Shown here: in pieces, positions 17,740-25,241 of the stretch
Position numbering within the stretch: the first letter of the stretch is position 1
How the letters are laid out: each line of letters starts with the position of its first letter
Origin: DATAFF01 sp044870245
GTDB lineage: Bacteria; Pseudomonadota; Alphaproteobacteria; Rhizobiales; Aestuariivirgaceae
Direction: 5' to 3'
Length of the DNA: 31,294 nucleotides
NCBI GenBank assembly: GCA_044870245.1
Contig: JBIOYR010000118.1
Coordinates: 1-31,294, forward strand
The notes under the pieces: model-generated
What the model was told of the DNA's origin: nothing
Databases searched by the model: none
The model's input: the letters and a program-made list of their open reading frames with translations, nothing else
Program-made: the position numbers and the translations under genes

Positions 17740-18392
17740 CCGGGCGGGACCAGGAACGAAGCATGCTCCGCATGCCGTGCCGCCGGGCGGTGCTGGTGCT
17801 CTCGCTGCTGCTTGCCGCCTGCCAGACCTCGACCGGTGTCGATCTGCTGAGCCGCCCGAGCGCTCTCGACAACCCGCCCAAGGCTCAGGCCAGCGCCGAG
17901 CCCACCGTCACCGAGGAGCTCTTCCAGCCGACGGTCCACGCCATCCTGGCGATGAGCGGCGGCTTCGGCACCGCGAAATCCGCCGTGGTGGTCGAGACCG
18001 TCTGGCAAAGAAAAGGCAGCGAGGAGCGCTTCACCGCGGCGCTGATGCCCGACCGGGTGGAGGTCAAGACCCTGAAGCCCGGCCATTATGCCTTGGTGAA
18101 GGCGGTTGCCGGCGGCAATGATCTGCTCGCCGTCGAGGCCAAGGACGCCAGACCCCTCGCGGTCGAGCTGTCGCTCGATCCCGGCGACGTCGTCTATATC
18201 GGCAAGCTCCTGTTGCGCGAGGAGACCCGCAAGCGCAAGGTCAGGAAGAACGGCAAGACCTCGACCGAGGAGGTCAGGCGCGTCGTCCTGGACGTCAAGG
18301 ACGACATGGCATCGGCCAAGGCGGCGGTGAGCGAATCGCATCCGCTGCAGGCGCCGGCGCTGAAGCGCCGCCTCGTCAAGCGCACGATCTGA
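17736..18392 (+). CDS. Putative lipoprotein, unrecognised
   Basis: 218 residues from the ATG at 17736, overlapping the pccA stop as ATGA; an ATG at 17763 giving 209 residues is equally plausible. It has a clear lipoprotein signal: positively charged MPCRR, a hydrophobic stretch AVLVLSLLLA and a lipobox ending AAC. The mature part starts with a low-complexity linker, followed by a probable beta-rich domain (AVVVETVWQRKG..., GHYALVKAVAGGNDLLAV, DPGDVVYIGKLLL) and a basic segment RKRKVRKNGKTSTEEVRR. I do not recognise the family. It is coupled to pccA and sits five bases upstream of acyP. Predicted location is the envelope. Confidence 0.8.
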
Positions 18393-18397
18393 TCCCG

Positions 18398-18688
18398 ATG
18401 ACCGATCCGGCAATCCGCACCGTCCATCTGCGCATCGAGGGCCGCGTTCAGGGCGTCGGCTACCGCTATTGGGCGGCCGACCGGGCGCGCGAGCTCCATC
18501 TGGTCGGCTGGGTCCGCAACCGCCGCGACGGCGCGGTCGAGGGGATCTTTTCCGGCCCCTCCGCCGCGGTCGAGCGCATGATCGCGCTGTGCGCCGAGGG
18601 CCCGCCGGATGCCGCCGTCACCGCGGTCGAGACCGTCGGGGAGGGGACGGGGGTTTTCGATGCCTTCACCATCGAGCCGACGGTTTAG
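18398..18688 (+). CDS. acyP: Acylphosphatase
   Basis: 96 residues. Hydrolyses acyl phosphates. Both family signatures are present: GRVQGVGYR with the catalytic Arg at residue 23, and GWVRNRRDGAVEG with the conserved Asn at residue 41. It is the last gene of the recO-to-acyP run, five bases after the lipoprotein stop. Confidence 0.95.
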   Translation: MTDPAIRTVHLRIEGRVQGVGYRYWAADRARELHLVGWVRNRRDGAVEGIFSGPSAAVERMIALCAEGPPDAAVTAVETVGEGTGVFDAFTIEPTV

Positions 18689-18708
18689 GCCCTCTCTCTG
18701 CCTTCCCC

Positions 18709-18748
18709 AATAAAACAGCCTCGCCGGGAGGGGTGTCCGGCGAGGCTG
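18709..18748 (-). terminator. Strong Rho-independent terminator, minus strand
   Basis: A perfect 12-bp stem pairs CAGCCTCGCCGG (18716-18727) with CCGGCGAGGCTG (18737-18748) around a nine-base loop. On the minus strand it is followed by TTTTATT (18715-18709). There is no T-run on the plus-strand side, so the orientation is clear. The minus-strand loop reads ACACCCCTC, complementary to a Shine-Dalgarno-like sequence. Confidence 0.75.
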
Positions 18749-18766
18749 CAGAGCGAGGTCAGGACC

Positions 18767-18787
18767 GGGGCGGGGTCGGGGCAGGGG
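18767..18787 (+). other. Potential four-tetrad G-quadruplex
   Basis: Four GGGG tracts at 18767-18770, 18772-18775, 18778-18781 and 18784-18787, with loops C, TC and CA. Very short loops favour a stable parallel quadruplex in the plus strand, or in an acyP 3' transcript. Confidence 0.6.
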
Positions 18788-18978
18788 ATGGTCCCGGTCG
18801 GCTGACCTGCGAAGGTCGAATAAGGCGGTGGCGAAGGCTCCCTTTCAATCCCTGCCACCTGAGTTGTCCCGACCCTATAGGCCGGCCGGTGAACCGGCTA
18901 TGACCACGCCGTTCATCTGGCGTTCATCTTTGTGGCAGGGTAGGCGGTCGGGTGCGAAGCGCCGGATGACGGGCCCTT

Positions 18979-19080
18979 TTAGGCGTTAGGCAGATAGGCA
19001 ATAGGCAGTAATCGGCGCACTTCCCAACTGCCTACTGCCTATTTGCCCACTGCCTATTTGCCCACTGCCTATTTGCCCAG
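18979..19080. repeat. Inverted ACTGCCT-type repeat block upstream of leuD
   Basis: The left arm TAGGCAATAGGCAGTA (18995-19010) is inverted relative to TACTGCCTATTTGCC (19033-19047). The right side then repeats the 15-mer ACTGCCTATTTGCCC three times up to 19078. A degenerate remnant of palindrome unit A (GGGTGCGAAGCGCCGGATGA) lies just before, at about 18950-18969. Confidence 0.85.
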
Positions 19081-19155
19081 CCCCTACTTGACCCCGCCCC
19101 CGGAAAGCCGGAAACAAGGCCATCCCGAGGCCGCCACGAAAGGGCCCGCGCCGCC

Positions 19156-19761
19156 ATGGAAAAATTCACCGTCATGACCGGGGTCGCCGCATCCCTGCCG
19201 CTGGTCAATGTCGACACCGACATGATCATCCCCAAGCAGTTCCTGAAGACCATCAAGCGGACCGGTCTCGGCTCGGCGCTCTTTCACGAGATGCGCTACC
19301 GCCGCAATGGCGAGGAGATTCCCGAATTCGTCCTCAACCGCCCGGCCTGGCGCCAGGCGAAGATCCTGATTGCCGGCGACAATTTCGGCTGCGGCTCGTC
19401 GCGCGAGCATGCTCCCTGGGCGCTGCTCGACTTCGGCATCCGCTGCGTCGTTTCGACGTCCTTCGCCGATATTTTCTACAACAACTGCTTCAAGAACGGC
19501 ATCCTGCCGATCACCGTCGGCGCCGCCGACCTGAAGAAGCTGCAGGACGATGCCGAGCGGGGCGCCAACGCCACCGTCACCATCGATCTGCCGAATCAGG
19601 AGATCAGGGGTCCGGATGGCGGCACGATCCGCTTCGACATCGATCCCTTCCGCAAGCACTGCCTGCTCAATGGGCTCGACGATATCGGGCTCACCCTCGA
19701 AAAGGCCGGCCACATCGACCGTTTCGAGTCGGAGAAGGCCGCCACCCGTCCCTGGCTCTGA
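19156..19761 (+). CDS. leuD: 3-isopropylmalate dehydratase small subunit
   Basis: 201 residues. With LeuC it isomerises 2- to 3-isopropylmalate in leucine synthesis. Visible motifs are PLVNVDTDMIIPKQFLKTI, the GDNFGCGSSREHAPWAL substrate loop, and FADIFYNNCFKNGILP. Length is normal. It starts just after the repeat block with a weak ribosome binding site. It is followed after 16 bases by pyrH, an unusual neighbour: leuC is not in the window, and rpsB-tsf is expected before pyrH. Confidence 0.96.
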   Translation: MEKFTVMTGVAASLPLVNVDTDMIIPKQFLKTIKRTGLGSALFHEMRYRRNGEEIPEFVLNRPAWRQAKILIAGDNFGCGSSREHAPWALLDFGIRCVVSTSFADIFYNNCFKNGILPITVGAADLKKLQDDAERGANATVTIDLPNQEIRGPDGGTIRFDIDPFRKHCLLNGLDDIGLTLEKAGHIDRFESEKAATRPWL

Positions 19762-19777
19762 CGGATTGGCTCAGCCG

Positions 19778-20494
19778 ATGTCCAAGCTTCGCTTCACCCG
19801 CGCCCTGGTCAAGATCTCGGGCGAAGTCCTGGTCGGATCGCAGGGCTTCGGCATCGATCTGAACATGGCCTCGCGAATCGCCGCCGAGGTCAAGGACGCA
19901 ATCGATCTCGGCGCGGAGATCGCGCTGGTCATCGGTGGCGGCAACATCTTCCGCGGCGTGTCGGGGGCGGCAGCCGGCCTCGACCGGGCCCGCGCCGACT
20001 ATATGGGCATGCTCGCCACCGTGATGAACGCCCTCGCCATGCAGGGGGCGCTCGACCGCCAGGGCCTCGACGCCCGGGTCATGTCGGCCATTCCCATGCC
20101 GACCGTCTGCGAGCCTTTCCAGCACGACGCCGCCCTCGACCATCTGCGCCACCAGCGGGTCGTGCTGTTCGCAGCCGGCACCGGCAACCCGTTCTTCACC
20201 ACCGATACCGCCGCGGCGCTGCGCTCGGTCGAGATGAAGTGCGACGTCATGCTCAAGGGCACCAGCGTCGATGGAATCTACGCCTCCGACCCCAAGAGCA
20301 CCCCGGATGCCGAGCGATTCGAGAACCTTACCTATCAGGAAGTGCTGTCGCGCAATCTCAAGGTGATGGATACCGCGGCGATCGCCCTTGCGCGCGACAA
20401 TCGTATTCCGGTAATCGTGTTTTCCATCCGCACGGAAGGCGCTTTGCCGGAAGTCCTCAAGGGCCAAGGGCGCTTCACGATCGTCAAGGATTGA
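19778..20494 (+). CDS. pyrH: UMP kinase
   Basis: 238 residues starting MSKLRFTRALVKISGEVLVG. Phosphorylates UMP to UDP. Family motifs are VIGGGNIFRG, the GTGNPFFTTDTAAALRS substrate region, and KGTSVDGIYASDPK. The upstream in-frame extension overlaps leuD and lacks similarity. It begins the conserved pyrH-frr-uppS-cdsA-dxr-rseP-bamA series. Confidence 0.97.
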   Translation: MSKLRFTRALVKISGEVLVGSQGFGIDLNMASRIAAEVKDAIDLGAEIALVIGGGNIFRGVSGAAAGLDRARADYMGMLATVMNALAMQGALDRQGLDARVMSAIPMPTVCEPFQHDAALDHLRHQRVVLFAAGTGNPFFTTDTAAALRSVEMKCDVMLKGTSVDGIYASDPKSTPDAERFENLTYQEVLSRNLKVMDTAAIALARDNRIPVIVFSIRTEGALPEVLKGQGRFTIVKD

Positions 20495-20540
20495 TGCTGC
20501 GCCGCGGTCCTGGCGACGGGCGGCTCAGGGAGTTCACGTC

Positions 20541-21107
20541 ATGGCACAACCCACCTCCATCGACCTCAAGGAGCTGAAGCGCCGCATGCATGGCGCTGTC
20601 GATGTCCTCAAGCATGAATTTGCCGGCCTGCGCACCGGCCGGGCCTCGGTCAGCCTGCTCGAGCCGGTCACCATCGAAGCCTACGGCTCGACCATGCCGC
20701 TGAACCAGGTCGGCACCATTTCGGCGCCCGAGCCGCGGATGCTTCTGGTCCAGGTCTGGGACCGCGCCCTCGCCCCCCAGGTCGACAAGGCAATCCGCAA
20801 TTCCGGCCTCGGCCTCAACCCGATCACCGAGGGCCAGTCGATCCGGGTGCCGATCCCCGAGCTCTCGACGGAGCGCCGCCGCGAGCTGACCAAGGTCGCC
20901 CATCAATATGCCGAGAAGGCGCGGGTGGCGGTGCGCAATGTGCGCCGCGACGGCATGGACCTGCTGAAGCGTCTCGAGCGCGATGGCCATATCAGCGAGG
21001 ACGAGCATCATCAGAAGAATGATGAGGTCCAGAAGATGACCGACGCCATCATCAAGGAGATCGACGAGGCGTTGCATCACAAGGATGGCGAGATCATGCA
21101 GGTGTGA
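20541..21107 (+). CDS. frr: Ribosome recycling factor
   Basis: 188 residues. Splits post-termination ribosomes with EF-G. Domain I helices include the HEFAGLRTGRASVSLLEPV start and the C-terminal ARVAVRNVRRDGMD. The domain II region reads PLNQVGTISAPEPRMLLVQVWD. AGGGAG precedes the ATG at 20541. Confidence 0.97.
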   Translation: MAQPTSIDLKELKRRMHGAVDVLKHEFAGLRTGRASVSLLEPVTIEAYGSTMPLNQVGTISAPEPRMLLVQVWDRALAPQVDKAIRNSGLGLNPITEGQSIRVPIPELSTERRRELTKVAHQYAEKARVAVRNVRRDGMDLLKRLERDGHISEDEHHQKNDEVQKMTDAIIKEIDEALHHKDGEIMQV

Positions 21108-21146
21108 TCTCGGCACCGGCACATGCTCTAAGCGGGACGGGAGGGT

Positions 21147-21881
21147 ATGAAAATCGATCCGATGCCAGGGGATGGCCCGCGCCATGTGGCGATCATCATG
21201 GACGGCAATGGTCGTTGGGCGCATCAGCGGTCGCTGCCGCGCTCCGCCGGCCATCGCCAGGGCGTCGAGGCGGTGCGCCGCGCCGTTCGCGCCGCCATCG
21301 AGCTCGAGATCGCCTATCTGACGCTTTACAGCTTCAGCGCCGAGAACTGGTCGCGGCCGGCCGAGGAGGTGAGCTACCTGCTGACCCTGCTGCGCCGCTT
21401 CATCCGCCAGGACGTGGCCGAGCTTCATGCCGCCAATGTGCGCATTCTGGTGATCGGCGAGCGCGACGGCCTGGCAGCCGACATCGTGCAGATGATCGAG
21501 GAATGCGAGCGGCTGACCGCCGCCAACACCGGCCTCTCCCTCATCGTCGCCTTCAACTCTGGCGGCCGCCAGGAGATCGTGCGTGCCGCGCGCACGATCG
21601 CCGCCGCGGTTGCCGCCGGGAAGCTCGCGCCCGAGGCGATCACCGCCCGGCACCTGTCGGAAGCCCTCTACCTCCCCGGCATTCCCGATCCCGATCTCCT
21701 GATCCGCACCAGCGGCGAGCAGCGCCTCTCCAACTTCCTGCTGTGGCAGCTCGCCTACGCCGAGTTCGTCTTCGTCGAGGAGCACTGGCCCGATTTCAAC
21801 CGCGAGATCTTTGCCCGCGCCATCGGCGCCTTCCAGCGGCGCGAGCGGCGCTTTGGCGGGATCACCGCCAAGGCGCTGTAG
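21147..21881 (+). CDS. uppS: Undecaprenyl diphosphate synthase
   Basis: 244 residues. Cis-prenyltransferase making the C55 lipid carrier for peptidoglycan and other cell-surface polymers. HVAIIMDGNGRWA carries the catalytic Asp at residue 19; YSFSAENWSRP and the C-terminal PDLLIRTSGEQRLSNFLLWQ are family signatures. It lies 39 bases after frr, with GGGACGGGAGGG before the ATG. Confidence 0.97.
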   Translation: MKIDPMPGDGPRHVAIIMDGNGRWAHQRSLPRSAGHRQGVEAVRRAVRAAIELEIAYLTLYSFSAENWSRPAEEVSYLLTLLRRFIRQDVAELHAANVRILVIGERDGLAADIVQMIEECERLTAANTGLSLIVAFNSGGRQEIVRAARTIAAAVAAGKLAPEAITARHLSEALYLPGIPDPDLLIRTSGEQRLSNFLLWQLAYAEFVFVEEHWPDFNREIFARAIGAFQRRERRFGGITAKAL

Positions 21882-21888
21882 CCGTCCG

Positions 21889-22743
21889 GTGGCCGCGCCA
21901 TTGACAGGCGACGATGTCATCCCCCGCTGGCGCGATCTTCGATTGCGCAGCTTGGCCGCCGCCGTGCTGGCGCCGGCCATCCTGCTGGTCGCGTGGCTCG
22001 GCGGCCTCTGGTTCGAGCTGGCTGCCATGATGCTTGGCCTCGTCACCGCGCTCGAATGGTGCCGCATGGTGTTCCGCGACGATCGCGGCCAGATCGTGAT
22101 CCATGTCGCGAGCGCCGTGCTGTCGGCGCCCGTCTCGCTGCGGCTCGGCCCTGACTGGGCGCTGGCGCTCGTCTGCCTGTTCTGGGCGGTGAGCCTCGGA
22201 CGGGTCTGGACCTCGGGCGATCAGCTGAGCGCCTGGCGGATCCTCGGCGTTCCCTATGTGTCGCTGCCGCCGCTCGCCTTCGTCACCCTGCGCGGCGACC
22301 CCGCCTTCGGGCTGACCGCGATTCTCCTGGTCTTCGCCGTGGTCTGGGCTGCCGACACCTGCGCCTATTTCGCTGGCCGGGCGATCGGCGGGCCGCGCCT
22401 GGCTCCCGCCGTGTCGCCGAACAAGACCTGGGCGGGTCTTGCCGGTGCGGTCGTCGCCGGCACCCTGGCCGGCCTTGTCGTCGCCGCGCTGGCGGGGCTG
22501 CCGCGGCTCGCCGCCATCGGGCTTCTGAGCGGCGCGCTGGCGGTGATCGAGCAGGGCGGCGACCTCTTCGAATCGGCCGCCAAGCGGGCCTGCGACACCA
22601 AGGACGCCGGCAGCCTCATTCCCGGGCATGGCGGGATCCTCGACCGGGCCGACGGGCTGATTGCGGCGGCCTGCGCGGCGGCGCTGCTTGGCACTTGGCG
22701 CGGCGGCTTCGACCAGGCAGCGGCGGGGCTGCTGATATGGTAG
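21889..22743 (+). CDS. cdsA: Phosphatidate cytidylyltransferase (CDP-diglyceride synthase)
   Basis: 284 residues from a GTG at 21889; a TTG at 21901 is an alternative. Makes CDP-diacylglycerol from phosphatidate and CTP at the inner membrane. There are several hydrophobic helices between residues 20 and 225 and the signature ESAAKRACDTKDAGSLIPGH followed by GGILDRADG. The final TAG overlaps an alternative dxr start at 22737. Confidence 0.94.
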   Translation: MAAPLTGDDVIPRWRDLRLRSLAAAVLAPAILLVAWLGGLWFELAAMMLGLVTALEWCRMVFRDDRGQIVIHVASAVLSAPVSLRLGPDWALALVCLFWAVSLGRVWTSGDQLSAWRILGVPYVSLPPLAFVTLRGDPAFGLTAILLVFAVVWAADTCAYFAGRAIGGPRLAPAVSPNKTWAGLAGAVVAGTLAGLVVAALAGLPRLAAIGLLSGALAVIEQGGDLFESAAKRACDTKDAGSLIPGHGGILDRADGLIAAACAAALLGTWRGGFDQAAAGLLIW

Positions 22744-22751
22744 GCCAGGCC

Positions 22752-23942
22752 ATGAGCTCCCCCTCGTCACCCCGCCGCCTCACCCTTCTCGGCGCCACCG
22801 GCTCGATCGGCACCTCGACGCTCGAGGTGCTGGCGCACCATCCCGGCGCCTTCGAGGTCGAGGCGCTGGTCGCCAACCGCAATCTCGATGCCCTTGCCCG
22901 GGCCGCCGAACGCTGCCGCGCCCGTCTCGCGGTCACCGCCGATCCGGCGCTCTATGGCGAGCTCAAGAACAGGCTCGCCGGCACCGCGACCGAATGCGCC
23001 GCCGGTCCCGCCGCGGTGATCGAGGCGGCCGAGCGGCCGGCCGACATGGTCATGGCGGCGATTGTCGGCGCCGACGGCCTCGCGCCGACCCTGGCTGCCG
23101 CCCGTCGCGGTGCCACCATCGCCTTGGCCAACAAGGAATGCCTGGTCTCCGGCGGCGAGGTCTTCACCCGGGCCGCCAAGGCGGCGGGTGCCGCCATACT
23201 GCCGGTCGACAGCGAGCACAGCGCCGTCTTCCAGTGCCTCGAGCCGGAAAATCTCGACCGTCTCGAGCGCATCACGCTGACCGCCTCGGGCGGGCCGTTC
23301 CGCACCCGCTCGCGCGCCGAGCTGGCCGGCGTCACCCCGGCCGAGGCGCTCAAGCATCCCAACTGGTCCATGGGCCGCAAGGTGACCATCGATTCGGCGA
23401 CCCTGATGAACAAGGGGCTCGAGCTGATCGAGGCTTTCCACCTCTTTCCGGTCTCCCTCGACCAGCTGGCGGTGCTGATCCATCCGCAATCCATCGTCCA
23501 CAGCTTCGTGTCCTATCGCGACGGCTCGGTCATCGCCCAGCTCGGGGTGCCCGACATGCGCACCCCGATCGCCTACGCGCTGGCCTGGCCGCGCCGCATC
23601 GCCGCCCCGGTCGAGGCGCTCGACCTGGCCCGCATCGGCACATTGACCTTCGAGACCGTCGATGCCGAGCGCTTCCCTTCGGTCAATCTCGCCCGGCATG
23701 CACTTCGCAGTGGCGGAAGCGCTTCAACCATCCTAAATGCTGCAAACGAGGTGGCGGTGGCGGCTTTCCTGGCCGGAGAGCTCGCCTTTCTCGCCATCAC
23801 CGAGCTCGTCGGGCGCACTCTGGCGCGCGCCGAGCGCGACGGGATGGTGGCGCCGCTGTCGACGCTGGACGATGTTTGGGCGGCCGACCGCTATGGCCGC
23901 CTGTGCGCCAGGGAGCTGGCGCGGCAATTGCTTGCGCAATGA
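22752..23942 (+). CDS. dxr: 1-deoxy-D-xylulose 5-phosphate reductoisomerase
   Basis: 396 residues from the ATG at 22752; the ATG at 22737, overlapping cdsA, would add five residues. Catalyses the committed step of the MEP isoprenoid pathway, feeding uppS. NADPH-binding LLGATGSIGTSTLEV is at the start; metal- and substrate-binding segments include PVDSEHSAVFQCLE, TASGGPFRT, and HPNWSMGRKVTIDSATLMNK. Length is typical. Confidence 0.97.
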   Translation: MSSPSSPRRLTLLGATGSIGTSTLEVLAHHPGAFEVEALVANRNLDALARAAERCRARLAVTADPALYGELKNRLAGTATECAAGPAAVIEAAERPADMVMAAIVGADGLAPTLAAARRGATIALANKECLVSGGEVFTRAAKAAGAAILPVDSEHSAVFQCLEPENLDRLERITLTASGGPFRTRSRAELAGVTPAEALKHPNWSMGRKVTIDSATLMNKGLELIEAFHLFPVSLDQLAVLIHPQSIVHSFVSYRDGSVIAQLGVPDMRTPIAYALAWPRRIAAPVEALDLARIGTLTFETVDAERFPSVNLARHALRSGGSASTILNAANEVAVAAFLAGELAFLAITELVGRTLARAERDGMVAPLSTLDDVWAADRYGRLCARELARQLLAQ

Positions 23943-23985
23943 CTGCGTCGACAAGACGGGACGATGAAGTGAAGCCGGAGGTCAG

Positions 23986-25131
23986 ATGAACGTCGCGAGT
24001 ATCCTTGCCGCACCTTTCGACATGCTCGGCGGCTATGTCCTGCCGTTCCTGCTGGTCCTCACCCTCATCGTCTTCGTCCATGAATTCGGCCATTTCATCG
24101 TCGCCCGCTGGTGCAAGGTCGATGTCGAGGTGTTCTCCATCGGCTTCGGCCGCGAGATCTTTGGCTGGCAGGACCGTCATGGCACCCGCTGGAAGGTCTG
24201 CTGGCTGCCGCTGGGCGGCTATGTGAAATTTGCAGGGGATGCCAATGCCGCGAGCCTGCCGTCGCGCGAGCGGGAGAATCACGGCGTCGCCGCACCGGGG
24301 GACTTCCACGGCAAGCCGGTATGGCAGCGGGCCGCGGTGGTGGTCGCAGGCCCGGTCGCCAATTACTTGCTGGCCATCGCGATTTTCTTCCTGACCCTGA
24401 CCATGATCGGGGTTCCCGTCAACGAGCCCAAGGTCAATGCGGTGCGGCCCGGCGGTGCGGCGGCGCAGGCCGGCATTCTCCCCGGCGACATCATCCGCAA
24501 GGTGAACGGCGAGCCCACCGCGAGCTTCGAGGACGTCCAGCGCATCGTCGCGCCGCGCGCCGGCCAGCCCCTGACGATCGAGGTCGAGCGCGCCGGCCGG
24601 CCCGTCGAAACGACGGTGACGCCGGTCGAGACCGAGATCAAGGCGGGCAATGCCACGGTCAAGATCGGCCTGATCGGCATCGAGCGCTCCGCCGCCGGTC
24701 CCCGCAACTATCTGCGCCAGAAGCCCGGCGAGGCTTTCGAGAGCGCCCTCGAGCGGACCTGGTTCATCACCTCCCAATCCATCCTCTATGTCGGGCGCAT
24801 GCTGTCGGGCAGCGAGGGCACCGGCCAGCTCGCCGGGCCTCTCGGCATTGCCGAGATGACCGGCCGCGCCGCCTCGCTCGGCATGTTCGAGCTCCTGCAG
24901 ATTGCCGCGGTGTTGTCGGTAAGCATCGGCCTGATCAATCTTTTTCCGATTCCGATGCTCGATGGCGGCCATCTGCTTTACTATGGCATCGAGGCGGCCA
25001 GGGGCCGGCCGCTGGGTCAGGAGGCCCAGGAATTCGGGTTCAAACTCGGTTTTGCGCTGGTCCTGACGCTGATGGTTTTCGCCACCTGGAACGATATTGT
25101 CCGCTTTGTGTCCTCCTGGGTAAGTTCATAA
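23986..25131 (+). CDS. rseP: RIP metalloprotease RseP
   Basis: 381 residues. Site-2 protease acting on membrane anti-sigma factors and remnant signal peptides. The zinc motif VHEFGH (His32, Glu33, His36) lies in the first membrane helix. One PDZ domain is centred at about residues 145-215 (AAQAGILPGDIIRKVNGEP), and the C-terminal membrane motif is NLFPIPMLDGGHLLYY. GGAGGTCAG immediately precedes the ATG at 23986. Confidence 0.96.
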   Translation: MNVASILAAPFDMLGGYVLPFLLVLTLIVFVHEFGHFIVARWCKVDVEVFSIGFGREIFGWQDRHGTRWKVCWLPLGGYVKFAGDANAASLPSRERENHGVAAPGDFHGKPVWQRAAVVVAGPVANYLLAIAIFFLTLTMIGVPVNEPKVNAVRPGGAAAQAGILPGDIIRKVNGEPTASFEDVQRIVAPRAGQPLTIEVERAGRPVETTVTPVETEIKAGNATVKIGLIGIERSAAGPRNYLRQKPGEAFESALERTWFITSQSILYVGRMLSGSEGTGQLAGPLGIAEMTGRAASLGMFELLQIAAVLSVSIGLINLFPIPMLDGGHLLYYGIEAARGRPLGQEAQEFGFKLGFALVLTLMVFATWNDIVRFVSSWVSS

Positions 25132-25241
25132 CAACCTGAAATGCGGCAGGAATTGAAGGTTTGCATGTGGCCGAAAACAGCGTAAAAGATTAGCGGGGAT
25201 TCGTGCCTGGGGCGGCACGGCAAGAAGGGTGAGATCGCTAC

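Larger units (their letters stand above)
18709..18868 (-). ncRNA. Predicted structured small RNA, minus strand
   Basis: Read on the minus strand, several perfect stems follow each other: GGTGGC/GCCACC (18827-18832 with 18854-18859), GACCT/AGGTC with a four-base loop (18804-18817), GACCGGG/CCCGGTC with a 23-base C-rich loop (18763-18769 with 18793-18799), and finally a 12-bp terminator hairpin with a T-rich tail. No minus-strand protein gene lies upstream for the terminator to serve. CCTATAGG at 18874-18881 could be a -10 element; no good -35 was found, so the 5' end near 18868 is a guess. It does not match tmRNA, RNase P, SRP or 6S RNA as I know them. Confidence 0.5.
18689..19155. other. Non-coding stretch between acyP and leuD
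   Basis: 467 bases without a credible protein gene. It contains a predicted minus-strand structured RNA with terminator (about 18709-18868), a G-quadruplex motif (18767-18787), a degenerate unit-A remnant (about 18946-18973) and an inverted ACTGCCT repeat block (about 18979-19080). Confidence 0.8.

Noticed and set aside
18716..18748. Plus-strand terminator for acyP
   Set aside because: The hairpin has no T-run on the plus-strand 3' side; the A-rich stretch on its 5' side makes it a minus-strand terminator.
18689..18903. Plus-strand coding continuation past acyP
   Set aside because: The open frame is a shifted reading of acyP and the G-rich non-coding stretch; acyP has a complete domain and its own stop at 18686-18688.
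25132..25241. ECF-type promoter before bamA
   Set aside because: Only loose matches were seen; no convincing -35/-10 pair in the 110-base gap.
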